64,000 nt of DNA from CALFVT01 sp964513675 (GTDB lineage Bacteria; Pseudomonadota; Alphaproteobacteria; Caulobacterales; Maricaulaceae). Shown here piece by piece: positions 34,679 through 42,761 of the stretch. The notes under the pieces are model-generated. The model saw only the letters and a list, made by a program, of their open reading frames with translations, was not told the DNA's origin and did not search any database. The position numbers and the translations under genes were made by a program. Where the stretch lies: the NCBI GenBank assembly GCA_964513675.1, contig CAZEOD010000007.1:1-64000 (forward strand), given 5' to 3'. Every line of letters begins with the position of its first letter. Within the stretch, counting starts at the first letter, position 1.

Positions 34679-35758
34679 TTATTTATGTCGGCTTTGCGGG
34701 CCTAAGGTGGGGTTATCATGCCGATTTGCCATGAATTGACCCGGCGTCATATCATGCCACCGTTTAAAGGCGCGGGTAAAGGCCGCTTGGTCATTATAGC
34801 CTAGCTCCTGCGCAATTACGGCGAAGCTCATGCCCGCCGTAAATTTTTGCTCAAACATATCTTTTCGAACATCATCTAAAAATTGACGATATTTTATATC
34901 CGCATCTTTTAATCTTCGCCGTAATTGGCTTTCCGGCATCTCCAAAGCGTCTGCAATATGAGCAAATCCATATCGTCCCCGCGTAATGGCTTGCTCGGTT
35001 GTCTGGCGTAGGGAGTCCTTAAAGCTATCCTCTGCTTGCTGAGAGGCGATCAATTTATCAAGCTGCGCCACCATTTGCGCCTTACGCACAGGGGCGTGTG
35101 TTGAAAGCGGCGCATGCATAGAGTCTTCAAAAAACTCAATTCGGTTAAAAGCTTGATTAAAATAAACGGGGCAATGGAAAATCTTGTCAAAGAGCGATGT
35201 ATATTCCGCCGCCTTTGCCGGGGCGTCTTGCTTAAGGAACACCCCCTTTAGCTCATAAGCTGAACTCCATGTCAGCCAGCGAAAGGCTGTTCCATAAGCC
35301 CCAAAAATAAGGCCAAAAACATGCCGCAGCGCCGCAAAATTTTCGCAATATAAATTATAATCTAAAAAATAGCGATTTTCGCCCGTCACCGCGTCACCCT
35401 CAATAAGGGTCGTAATCTGGCCAATATCGACAGCTAAAGGCTGATAGCGGGCATTAAAGGCCAAAACCTCTGCGAGGTCTTTACAATAGCTATAGATATT
35501 GCCCGTTTTCCCAAAGTTCGAAATGCGAAATTCATAGCCGACGCGAAATCCAATTAAAGGATCTTTCAAAGCCGTTTCTGCGGCCTCAAAAACTTTATTA
35601 AGCTGGCCCGCAGCCATACGGGCGGCGGGATCAATATGGCCCTCTATATCCACGCCTAATACCTTATAAGCGGCCGCTTTTGAGAAACCTAAACGATCAA
35701 GAAGCTGAATTTGCGCCGCCGCATAGGGCCATGACACGGTCATATATTTATCACTCAT
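34679..35758 (-). CDS. AraC-family transcriptional regulator (arabinose-bd domain type)
   Basis: A 359-residue regulator: an N-terminal ligand-type domain (about 15-210) of the AraC arabinose-binding group PF12625 and a C-terminal double helix-turn-helix (about 255-350) with SQLRRRLKDADIKYRQFLDD and the second-helix stretch IAQELGYNDQAAFTRAFKRW. Such regulators control amino-acid or lipid catabolism genes, but no target is adjacent: the flanks are pyruvate kinase and a region with a putative small RNA. The ligand is unknown. Confidence 0.9.
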   Translation of the reverse strand: MSDKYMTVSWPYAAAQIQLLDRLGFSKAAAYKVLGVDIEGHIDPAARMAAGQLNKVFEAAETALKDPLIGFRVGYEFRISNFGKTGNIYSYCKDLAEVLAFNARYQPLAVDIGQITTLIEGDAVTGENRYFLDYNLYCENFAALRHVFGLIFGAYGTAFRWLTWSSAYELKGVFLKQDAPAKAAEYTSLFDKIFHCPVYFNQAFNRIEFFEDSMHAPLSTHAPVRKAQMVAQLDKLIASQQAEDSFKDSLRQTTEQAITRGRYGFAHIADALEMPESQLRRRLKDADIKYRQFLDDVRKDMFEQKFTAGMSFAVIAQELGYNDQAAFTRAFKRWHDMTPGQFMANRHDNPTLGPQSRHK

Positions 35759-35881
35759 GACATTTATTTATACGCATCAAGCCGCGCGCCCCTTCATTAT
35801 GCGCCTAACTAAAGCGCGGGCCTATTAAAAAAACAAGCTAAAAGATAAAATGACAAGCCATTTTGCGCAAAACGCACAATC

Positions 35882-36062
35882 ATTAGCAGGGCCGATTTGC
35901 TAGCTAACCCGTGTAGGGCGCATTTGATTTATAGAAGCTTGTCGGCGTGGGGCGCGCGGGCATCTATAAATCATCCCCAACACTAACAGGCCTGCTAATC
36001 CCTTAAAGGGCATGTTTCTTGTAGCAAAGGCTCCGTGTTTTAGGCACGGAGCCTTTATTTTT
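35882..36062 (+). ncRNA. Candidate structured small RNA with its own terminator
   Basis: The 325-base gap between the AraC gene and the LysM gene has no convincing protein frame but strong nested pairing: ATTAGCAGG(G)CC at 35882-35893 with GGCCTGCTAAT at 35989-35999; GTGTaGGG at 35911-35918 with CCCaACAC at 35976-35983; a perfect GATTTATAGA at 35926-35935 with TCTATAAATC at 35963-35972. This makes a rod of about 118 nt with internal loops. A 12-base terminator stem with T run on the plus strand follows at 36026-36062, and no plus-strand gene precedes it. A weak promoter (ATGACA at 35850, CACAAT at 35875) is possible. The rod shape recalls 6S RNA, but I cannot assign a family. Confidence 0.45.
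36026..36062 (+). terminator. Rho-independent terminator of the candidate RNA
   Basis: Perfect 12-base stem AAAGGCTCCGTG / CACGGAGCCTTT with a seven-base loop, followed by ATTTTT on the plus strand. On the minus strand the stem could also end the LysM gene, but only three T residues follow there. Confidence 0.85.
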
Positions 36063-36083
36063 ACGCGGATCTAATCGCTTAAA

Positions 36084-37106
36084 TTATAAACATTCAGACG
36101 CAGGTAAGCGCAGAGTTTGCCCGAGCTGAATATTATAATTCTGATCGAGGTTATTTAAAGACTGAACCGCAGACACCGTTGTGCATTGCTGCCGAGATAG
36201 CGAATAAACGGTATCTCCGGACTTAACCACATATGTGCCGCCAAACTCTGTCCGCGATTGTGGCCATGCGGGCTGGACGGAGGGCGTTGCGGCCTGAACA
36301 ATCGGCGCGCGGGCTGTGCGGGGCTGTTGCGGCTCGGCTGAGCCTGCAAGCTCTAAGGGCGCAGCCTGAACATATTGCGAGTTATATTGCGGGGCGGGGC
36401 TGTCCAAAGATTGTGACTGCTGCATGGCTTCAAAGCCCGGTGTTCCCAGTGTGTCTGCTGAATAGGTGTTTTCAGTCAAGGACGGGGTGTAATCAGCCTC
36501 TAGCACAGGCTGTGCAACAATTTGCTGTAAGGGCGCAGGCTGTGCGGCAACCGGACTGTAAGCGGGGGTAATGACCGCCTGCTGTATTGGCGCTTGAACG
36601 GCAATCGGGTCACAATTCAGCGTCTGATCGCCAAGGCCATAACCGGCCGCGCCGCCCGCAGCCGCGCCAATAACGGTTCCCTTTGTTCCGCCTAGAATTT
36701 TATTGCCCGCAATCGCCCCAAGAGTTCCGCCAAGTCCGGCCCCGATAAGCGTGCGGCGGCGTTCTTGGTTCAAACATTCATGATTAACGCGGGTATATTC
36801 CGCGCCGGAAGCGCTTTGCCCGCCAATTTGTCCATATGTTTGTCCCCCAGATTGTCCATATGTTTGTCCAAGCGTTTGTGAAGAAGCTTGGATGACGCGG
36901 GGAGCCGGCCGATTCGGCACCACCGTTTCATAGCGTACAGGCGCGACCTGAATTTGATTTGGGTTTCGGCTATTTTGCGCCAAAGCCTGCGGCGCTTGCT
37001 GCCCATAGGTCGAACTATATTTATAATTGGGGTTTTCTTGTGCCGTTTCGCAAGCTGCAAACGCCAATAAAACAGGCGCGATAAGTAATGTATGCCGTAG
37101 AGCCAT
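36084..37106 (-). CDS. Lipoprotein with glycine-zipper and C-terminal LysM domain
   Basis: A 340-residue lipoprotein (lipobox AAC, Cys19). After a Gln/Pro/Ala-rich stretch with YGQxGGQ tandem units (about 79-97), residues 121-159 form a glycine zipper (GAGLGGTLGAIAG, GAAAGGAAGYGLG) as in outer-membrane SlyB/Rcs-type proteins. A long Gln/Pro/Ala linker leads to a LysM domain at about 291-336 (YVVKSGDTVYSLS ... IQLGQTLRLP), which binds peptidoglycan glycan chains. It should tie the outer membrane to the cell wall. Alone on its strand between the candidate RNA and a divergent hydrolase. Confidence 0.86.
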   Translation of the reverse strand: MALRHTLLIAPVLLAFAACETAQENPNYKYSSTYGQQAPQALAQNSRNPNQIQVAPVRYETVVPNRPAPRVIQASSQTLGQTYGQSGGQTYGQIGGQSASGAEYTRVNHECLNQERRRTLIGAGLGGTLGAIAGNKILGGTKGTVIGAAAGGAAGYGLGDQTLNCDPIAVQAPIQQAVITPAYSPVAAQPAPLQQIVAQPVLEADYTPSLTENTYSADTLGTPGFEAMQQSQSLDSPAPQYNSQYVQAAPLELAGSAEPQQPRTARAPIVQAATPSVQPAWPQSRTEFGGTYVVKSGDTVYSLSRQQCTTVSAVQSLNNLDQNYNIQLGQTLRLPASECL

Positions 37107-37330
37107 GAGAGCCTCGTCGTTAAATCTTTAGCAAAGTCTCACCAAATATGGCTAATATTCCCTTAACGCGGACTCTTTCTGCGATCACATTTTTATTATC
37201 CCCGCATAGACAAAGTCCATGCCGCCCCGCCCACGCCGCCGGATGTGTGAAATTTCACCCCTGAGGATTGACCTCACCGCAATCTAGGTTATCAAACTTT
37301 TCAAAATTATATCGGACAAAGGAGAGCCTC

Positions 37331-38065
37331 GTGGATATTACAACAAAACCTGTCGAATATTTTGACGGCAAACAAAAATGCATAGGCTATGTTGCATGGG
37401 ATCAAAGCTATGCCGACCCTAAGCCCTGCGTGCTTGTCAATCATGCATGGGGCGGGCGCGATGGCTTTGCCGAAGACAAAGCCATTCAAATGGCGGCGCT
37501 TGGATATGTCGGCTTTGCCCTCGATAATTACGGCGACGGCGCGTTGCCTGAAACCGACGATGAGCGCGGCGCGGCCATGAGCGCTTTGACCGAAGATCGT
37601 AAGATTTTGCTTAAACGGCTCAAGGCCGGATATAAAGCAGCTGCCGAACTCTCCATGGTTGATGAGACACATATGGCGGCGATTGGCTATTGTTTTGGCG
37701 GGCTATGCACGCTGGATATGGCGCGTGCTGGATTAAAGCTGAAAGCGGGCATTTCATTCCACGGCCTTTTGGGAGCGCCTAATTACGCGACCAAAAAGAT
37801 TAAAGGCAAGCTTCTTATCGCCCATGGCTGGGATGATCCCATGGCGCCGCCAAGTGATGTCACCGCGCTGGGGGCTGAACTTACAAAATCAGGCTGTGAC
37901 TGGCAGCTTCACGCCTATGGCCAAACAACACATGCCTTTACCAACCCCGGCGCGCCCGGAAATGAAACTCTGGCCCATAACCCAGACGCCGAGCGCCGCT
38001 CATGGCAAAATATGACGGATTTACTTCACGAGGTCTTTGGCCTTCACGGCACAGACTCCGCATAA
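37331..38065 (+). CDS. Dienelactone hydrolase family protein
   Basis: A 244-residue alpha/beta hydrolase. The nucleophile elbow GYCFGG gives Cys121, with Asp169 in HGWDDP and His201 in TTHAF completing the triad, and the YGDGALP segment is typical. The family opens dienelactone rings in chlorocatechol breakdown, but many members are general esterases; no catechol genes are here, so the substrate is unknown. GTG at 37331 is chosen because AAGGAGAG lies seven bases before it; the frame is open to 37268. Three imperfect AT-rich copies begin at its stop codon. Confidence 0.85.
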   Translation: MDITTKPVEYFDGKQKCIGYVAWDQSYADPKPCVLVNHAWGGRDGFAEDKAIQMAALGYVGFALDNYGDGALPETDDERGAAMSALTEDRKILLKRLKAGYKAAAELSMVDETHMAAIGYCFGGLCTLDMARAGLKLKAGISFHGLLGAPNYATKKIKGKLLIAHGWDDPMAPPSDVTALGAELTKSGCDWQLHAYGQTTHAFTNPGAPGNETLAHNPDAERRSWQNMTDLLHEVFGLHGTDSA

Positions 38066-38156
38066 ATTATTTTGGGCATAAATTATTTGGGCGTAAATTA
38101 TTTATCATGCAAACGGCTCAGTCTTATGGCTGAGCCTTTCTTATGGCTGAGCCTTT
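38060..38156 (+). repeat. Two short tandem duplications, the second around a terminator-like hairpin
   Basis: GCATAAATTATTTTGGG-type copies start at 38060, 38076 and 38091 (three imperfect units). Further on, TTATGGCTGAGCCTTT occurs at 38124-38139 and again at 38141-38156. GGCTCAG (38115-38121) pairs with CTGAGCC (38130-38136) followed by TTTCTT, so this likely ends the hydrolase transcript, with the 3' arm duplicated. Confidence 0.7.
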
Positions 38157-38162
38157 GCTTTA

Positions 38163-38834
38163 TTATATAAAGCGAACTGTAATTCGCTCTAACCCTTCCA
38201 CGCCGCCAGATAGCTCATCACCAATACGCACAGGCCCAACACCATCGGGGGTTCCTGTGAAAATCAAATCTCCAGCTTGAAGATCCATATCTTCGCTTAG
38301 GCGCTGGATGATCTCATCAATTGACCAGATCATATCACTGACACAGCCAGATTGCACAATATCGCCGTTCTTTCGCAGGACAATATGGGCTTTTTCCATA
38401 TTAACCGCCCTTGCCCGCGTAATCATTGAGCAGGGCGCAGAATTACGGAAATTTTTAGCCCGGTCCCACGGCGTTCCAGCCTTCTTAGCAAGGCTTTGGA
38501 TGTCCCGCCGCGTTAGATCTATGCCCACAGCATAACCGAAAACCCCCTCTGGTCCGATAGCGACCACAAGTTCAACCTCATGATGAAGATTTTCAGTATT
38601 GGGCGGAAACGTAATATCCGTATCACTCGGCACAAGCGTTTCAGCCGCCTTGGTAAAAAATATCGGCTCGCTGCGCGCGGCATCACCGCCCATTTCTTTA
38701 ACATGTTTCGCATAGTTTTTACCGATGCAATAAACACGGCGAACGGGAAATCTTTCGCTTTCGCCCGCAATCGCCAAGCTTACAGGATCAGCAGGTGGAA
38801 AGGCATATGTCATAAACGGCTCACTCACATTCAT
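38163..38834 (-). CDS. Fumarylacetoacetate hydrolase (FAH) family protein
   Basis: A 223-residue FAH-fold enzyme. Recognisable stretches are CIGKNYAKHVKEMG, FTKAAETLVP, the metal-binding HHEVELVVAIG, and IFTGTPDGVGPV. Small members of this family act as fumarylpyruvate hydrolase, acylpyruvase or oxaloacetate decarboxylase; the exact substrate cannot be told. Start is ATG at 38834 or 38813. It is convergent with the dienelactone hydrolase, with the duplicated hairpin region between. Confidence 0.88.
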   Translation of the reverse strand: MNVSEPFMTYAFPPADPVSLAIAGESERFPVRRVYCIGKNYAKHVKEMGGDAARSEPIFFTKAAETLVPSDTDITFPPNTENLHHEVELVVAIGPEGVFGYAVGIDLTRRDIQSLAKKAGTPWDRAKNFRNSAPCSMITRARAVNMEKAHIVLRKNGDIVQSGCVSDMIWSIDEIIQRLSEDMDLQAGDLIFTGTPDGVGPVRIGDELSGGVEGLERITVRFI

Positions 38835-39096
38835 CTAAACTTAAACTACGGCGTAAGATCATTATATCGTCTTTATACATATACCCAAGCCGAAAAAACG
38901 TTTTAAAATGAGGTGATTATAGGCCGCGATATGAGCGCATAAAACGTACATATAGCCCGGTAATTTACCCCAAAACAACTTATGATATTCTTTTTTTGCA
39001 ATTCTTAAGGCGTCATTAATGACGTCATGCTAATTCAATTGTTTGCTGAAAATCCTTTTGATAGCCCAAATGCTCAACGTAATAGTGGGATAAAAC
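38835..39096 (+). promoter_or_regulatory. AT-rich intergenic region with palindrome GTCATTAATGAC
   Basis: This stretch separates divergent genes. A perfect 12-base palindrome GTCATTAATGAC lies at 39012-39023, about 75 bases before the TadG-like gene, followed directly by GTCATGC. Its position suits an operator or activator site for that gene, but no family of regulator can be named. Confidence 0.4.
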
Positions 39097-40434
39097 ATGT
39101 CAAAACTACTTAAAAAACTATGGCAAAATGAAGATGGTAATTTCGGTGTGCTCGGAGCAATCGGCACATCAGCTATCTTGGCCACAACAGCATTAGCTGT
39201 TGATTCATCATCGCTTTACAACAGTAAAGCGTCTATCCAATCCGCGCTCGACGCCGCAACGCTCGCCGCAGCATATGGCAATCCGGGTGAATATGACGCC
39301 ATCGCAACGGAAGTCTTCGACGGCGCTATCGGCCTTAAAGGTCTTAAAGATAGAGACGTAACAGTTATTCGCAATGGCGACTTCCTTGAGGGCCGCGCAA
39401 GCGGGACTGCGAGCGCCTTTTTCGGCGGTATTTTAATGCCCGCCAATGTAAACATAGGGGTTTTTTCTAAAGTCGGGTTCAGCCGCGAAGTTGGCGGCAA
39501 CACAGAAGAAGAAATCGGTGTTCGAGCCTGTATAATTTCATTAAAAGAAGACAACCAAGGTTTAGTGTTAAACAGTGGCTCCCGCATTAATGCCCCGGAC
39601 TGTGAAGTCCACGTTCATGCACAACAGACACCTGTATCACATAATTCTGGCGCGAAAGCAGATATTTCAAAACTCTGCATTGCTGGACCAAATTTTGGCA
39701 ATAATAACGCAAGAGGTAACAGTAGGTTAGATTCAAGCCAAGTCGAAACTAGCTGTGATGTTGCTCCGGATCCATATGTGGGTGCATATCCTGAATATAA
39801 TGCAGTGAGTTGTGATTATAACAATTTCAACCCAGATAGTCTTGGAAATAAAAAAAGCCGTAACAACATGCAACCAGGTGTTTATTGCGGATTTTCTAAC
39901 TTCAATAACGGCGGCGGCGTCTATACCTTGGACCCTGGTGTATATGTTATAAAAAACGGTGGTTGGAACGTTAATGGCGGCAACACACTTATCGGTGAAG
40001 GTGTTACAGTCTATTATGAAGATAGAAGTGTTGTCCAATTTAATAACGGCGCAAGCCTTGATATTTCAGCGCCAACCTCTGGTGACTATGCAAATTTCAT
40101 TATGGTTGAAAAGCCAGGGTTAAATAACCCTAACAGATTTGTTCTTAATGGTGGCAATCATATGACCATGACAGGTCTAATCCACCTTCCAAATAGAGAT
40201 GTAACGTTAAATTCTGGATCGAGAAACACCTCGACCGGCATTGTCGCCCAGCAAATCATCGTCAATAGCGGTGCGCGATTAAATATAGTCCCCGCAAACT
40301 ACTTTCCAAGTGTGCCGGGTGAAACTTACGACCAAGTTCCTGTTGAAGGCGAAGGCCAAGGAAATGCGAGCAGCGACAATGCAGATGTCGAACGGGTCGC
40401 AAGCTCTGACGGCGTGCCTTACCTCGTAAGATAG
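39097..40434 (+). CDS. TadG/TadE-like protein with an NSG/NGG-rich passenger
   Basis: A 445-residue protein. Residues about 10-60 match the Tad-type N-terminus of pilus-assembly proteins: EDGNFGVLGAIG, a hydrophobic helix, then ALAVDSSSLYNSKASIQSALDAATLAAA. Instead of the usual von Willebrand factor domain, residues about 150-410 contain repeated Asn-rich turns (LNSGSRI, HNSGAKA, FNNGGGV, KNGGWNV, FNNGASL, LNGGNHM, LNSGSRN, VNSGARL), as in a right-handed beta solenoid. The tail is acidic. Base use is more AT-rich from about 39600 to 40300 than in neighbours. No tad or cpa genes are adjacent. Function unknown; a surface or pilus-associated role is inferred. Confidence 0.72.
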   Translation: MSKLLKKLWQNEDGNFGVLGAIGTSAILATTALAVDSSSLYNSKASIQSALDAATLAAAYGNPGEYDAIATEVFDGAIGLKGLKDRDVTVIRNGDFLEGRASGTASAFFGGILMPANVNIGVFSKVGFSREVGGNTEEEIGVRACIISLKEDNQGLVLNSGSRINAPDCEVHVHAQQTPVSHNSGAKADISKLCIAGPNFGNNNARGNSRLDSSQVETSCDVAPDPYVGAYPEYNAVSCDYNNFNPDSLGNKKSRNNMQPGVYCGFSNFNNGGGVYTLDPGVYVIKNGGWNVNGGNTLIGEGVTVYYEDRSVVQFNNGASLDISAPTSGDYANFIMVEKPGLNNPNRFVLNGGNHMTMTGLIHLPNRDVTLNSGSRNTSTGIVAQQIIVNSGARLNIVPANYFPSVPGETYDQVPVEGEGQGNASSDNADVERVASSDGVPYLVR

Positions 40435-40454
40435 TCCAAATCCTACCTATAAAC

Positions 40455-40538
40455 TGAAGCCGCCACAGGCTTCAGTTCGGCTTAAAAATATATTTTCAAG
40501 TCAACTGTACCGCTCATTGTTTGATGAGCGGTTTTTTT
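40455..40538 (+). terminator. Two hairpins after the TadG-like gene
   Basis: ACTGAAGCC pairs with GGCTTCAGT at about 40455-40478. A second, canonical terminator follows: ACCGCTCAT (40509-40517) and ATGAGCGGT (40524-40532) then seven T residues. Confidence 0.88.
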
Positions 40539-40592
40539 ATGGCCGCGCGTCAATGGAAGGGACGGCGCGGCAAGATATAAGCTTAAGCGCCC

Positions 40593-42086
40593 TTATTGAT
40601 AGCGGCTACGATCCCAGACTTGGGAGAACGGTTTCGAGCGCCCGCTGGCCTGTACGATCATCACATGATCGCGCGTTAAATCACGCGGATGATCGACGCC
40701 GCAGCTATGGGCGATCATGTCCACTTCTTTGCGGAGCGTTTTGCAATAATTCATCACCCTTACGGCTTTATTCTCTGGGTTCAAGCCATGCTGCAACCGC
40801 TTATTATGAGTTGTAATCCCTGTAGGGCAGGTGTTTTGATTACATTTCAGCGCCTGAATACAGCCCAGCGCGAACATAAAGCCCCGCGCTGAATTGACAA
40901 AATCTGCACCGGCGCAAAAAGCCCAAGCCGCTTCAGCGGGCGTCAAAAGTTTTCCCGCGCAAATCAAGGCCACGCGGCCGCGTAGCCCTTCGGCACGAAG
41001 CAGGTCATCAATCGCCGGTAAACTCTCCCGAATGGTCAGGCCCATATTATCAATCAGCGGCATAGGCGCGGCCCCCGTTCCGCCGTCCCCGCCGTCAATC
41101 GTCATAAAGTCAGGCGCGCTCTGCGCCCCCCTTGCTTTAATTGCGGCCATAAGATCTTTGACCGGCGCAATATTGCCGACAACAAATTTAACGCCCACAG
41201 GGCGGCCAGAGGCCTCCCGCACCAGATGAATTAAATCCAAAAGCTCTTCCGGCGTCGAGGCGTCAACATGGCGGTTTGGTGATATGGCCGCTTCGCCGAC
41301 AGGAATACCGCGAATCTCTGCAATTTCAGCGGTGACTTTACTGGCGGGAAGAATACCGCCCTTCCCCGGCTTCGCGCCTTGCGATAGCTTTAACTCAATC
41401 ATTTTAATATGTGGATTTTCACAAATCTTTTTAAGCTTTTCAACATTCAGTGTGGCATCGTCATTGCGCGCGCCAAATTTAGCTGTGCCTAATTGATAGA
41501 CAAGGTCACATTCACCTTCGAGGTGATAAGGCGAAACGCCGCCTTCGCCTGTATTCAGCCAACATCCCGCTAATTGCGCCCCATATGAGAGGGCTTGGAT
41601 CGCTGGTTTTGACAAAGACCCGTAGCTCATCGCCGAGATATTAAAAAAACTCTTCGGGCTATAGGGGTTCGCTGTCTGCGCGCCGATAATAAAAGCGGGT
41701 TTTGGGGAATGTTCACCCTCCATTTTTGGAAATAAACCATTGGCAAAAATGGCCGCCCCCGGCGCGAGCGAGCGGGTCGAGCCAAAAGGAACTGTCTCCG
41801 TCCCGTGATCCGAGACATGATTAATCCAATCCCGCTCGGCGCGGTTAAACGGCATTTCTTCGCGGTCCATCGCAAAGAAATATTGGCGAAAAAACTCACC
41901 CAATGTTGTGAACAAGCCGCGAAACCGCCCAATAACGGGGTAATTGCGCCGCACAGCATCTTTTGTCTGATTCACATCAATCAGGAAAAGCACCACCATA
42001 ACGGCTGCAATAATGCCGATAATTAATAGAAAAATCATGCAAAGAACTTGCAAGCCGCTCAGGGCTGTATCGGCAATAACAGGCAT
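40593..42086 (-). CDS. FMN-binding glutamate synthase-like membrane protein
   Basis: A 497-residue protein with an N-terminal transmembrane helix (about 14-37) and a glutamate synthase central/FMN domain. The FMN-binding part shows FNISAMSYGSLS and TIDGGDGGTGAAP, and the 3Fe-4S cysteines of glutamate synthase are kept as C-x5-C-x4-C (CIQALKCNQNTC). No glutaminase domain or small subunit is present, so it is the stand-alone membrane GltS-domain family, whose reaction is not established. It is divergent from the SRPBCC gene at 42205. Confidence 0.88.
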   Translation of the reverse strand: MPVIADTALSGLQVLCMIFLLIIGIIAAVMVVLFLIDVNQTKDAVRRNYPVIGRFRGLFTTLGEFFRQYFFAMDREEMPFNRAERDWINHVSDHGTETVPFGSTRSLAPGAAIFANGLFPKMEGEHSPKPAFIIGAQTANPYSPKSFFNISAMSYGSLSKPAIQALSYGAQLAGCWLNTGEGGVSPYHLEGECDLVYQLGTAKFGARNDDATLNVEKLKKICENPHIKMIELKLSQGAKPGKGGILPASKVTAEIAEIRGIPVGEAAISPNRHVDASTPEELLDLIHLVREASGRPVGVKFVVGNIAPVKDLMAAIKARGAQSAPDFMTIDGGDGGTGAAPMPLIDNMGLTIRESLPAIDDLLRAEGLRGRVALICAGKLLTPAEAAWAFCAGADFVNSARGFMFALGCIQALKCNQNTCPTGITTHNKRLQHGLNPENKAVRVMNYCKTLRKEVDMIAHSCGVDHPRDLTRDHVMIVQASGRSKPFSQVWDRSRYQ

Positions 42087-42204
42087 GACGCCTCCGTTGA
42101 TTATGGACTTAAAAACAAGCTTTGACTATGCCGCGCCTTTGCGGCACGTTCAAGATGTAAAACATTTACAGCCGCCCTAACGGAGATAAGCAATAAAATA
42201 TTTC

Positions 42205-42747
42205 ATGGGATTTATCGGAAGCGTATTTTTACTCTTTCTCGGCCTTATCGNNNNNNNNNNCATCGCTTATGGCTGGTCCTTGCCGCGAACCTTTGTCTTT
42301 GAACAATCCACCCCGATTTCGGCGGAGGCTGATATGATCTATGAAGATATTTCTGACATGGAGCAGATCAGAATGTGGGCCCCTTATATCGCGGGGCTGT
42401 CGATTGACGACACGGCGATGACGGGCGCGGAGCGCGGGAGCGGACAAATGATAAATTGGCGCAACGCCGCCGCGCCTTTTACCATTGGAACGCAAGATGT
42501 TCTAGCTGTCACCCCGCCCTATTTCGTGCAAAGCCGCTTTTCAAGCCCGCCCTATGAAGGCGGTATTATTTACGCCTTAAATGAGAGCCTGCCGGGCGAT
42601 GATGTAACGGTTCTGATACGCCTTGATCTTGATGCGGGCGATTTCCCCTTTTTCAACCGCGTTAAGCTTCGCCTGAAACAGGCCGCTGTTGATGACGAGC
42701 TATCACGATCCCTCGCGCGGCTTAAAGTGACCAGCGAACAGGGCTAG
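42205..42747 (+). CDS. SRPBCC-family protein with N-terminal membrane segment, containing a small gap
   Basis: About 180 residues. A hydrophobic N-terminal stretch is interrupted by a 10-N gap (42251-42260) and is followed by a START/Bet v1-like (SRPBCC) domain from about residue 30: FEQSTPISAEADMIYEDISD, then MRMWAPYIAG-type and an RFSSPPYEGG stretch. The family binds hydrophobic ligands in a cavity. The gap leaves the frame intact if its true length is close to 10 in multiples of three. The ribosome site (GGAG) is rather far from the ATG. Function unknown. Confidence 0.7.
   Translation: MGFIGSVFLLFLGLIXXXXIAYGWSLPRTFVFEQSTPISAEADMIYEDISDMEQIRMWAPYIAGLSIDDTAMTGAERGSGQMINWRNAAAPFTIGTQDVLAVTPPYFVQSRFSSPPYEGGIIYALNESLPGDDVTVLIRLDLDAGDFPFFNRVKLRLKQAAVDDELSRSLARLKVTSEQG
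42251..42260. other. Scaffold gap of 10 N
   Basis: Ten N inside the membrane segment of the SRPBCC gene; short direct ATCG matches lie at both edges. Confidence 0.98.
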
Positions 42748-42761
42748 ATCAGGCCCAAAGC

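Noticed and set aside
37268..37330. TTG start at 37268 for the dienelactone hydrolase
   Set aside because: The GTG at 37331 has AAGGAG before it and begins family-like sequence; the extension has no similarity.
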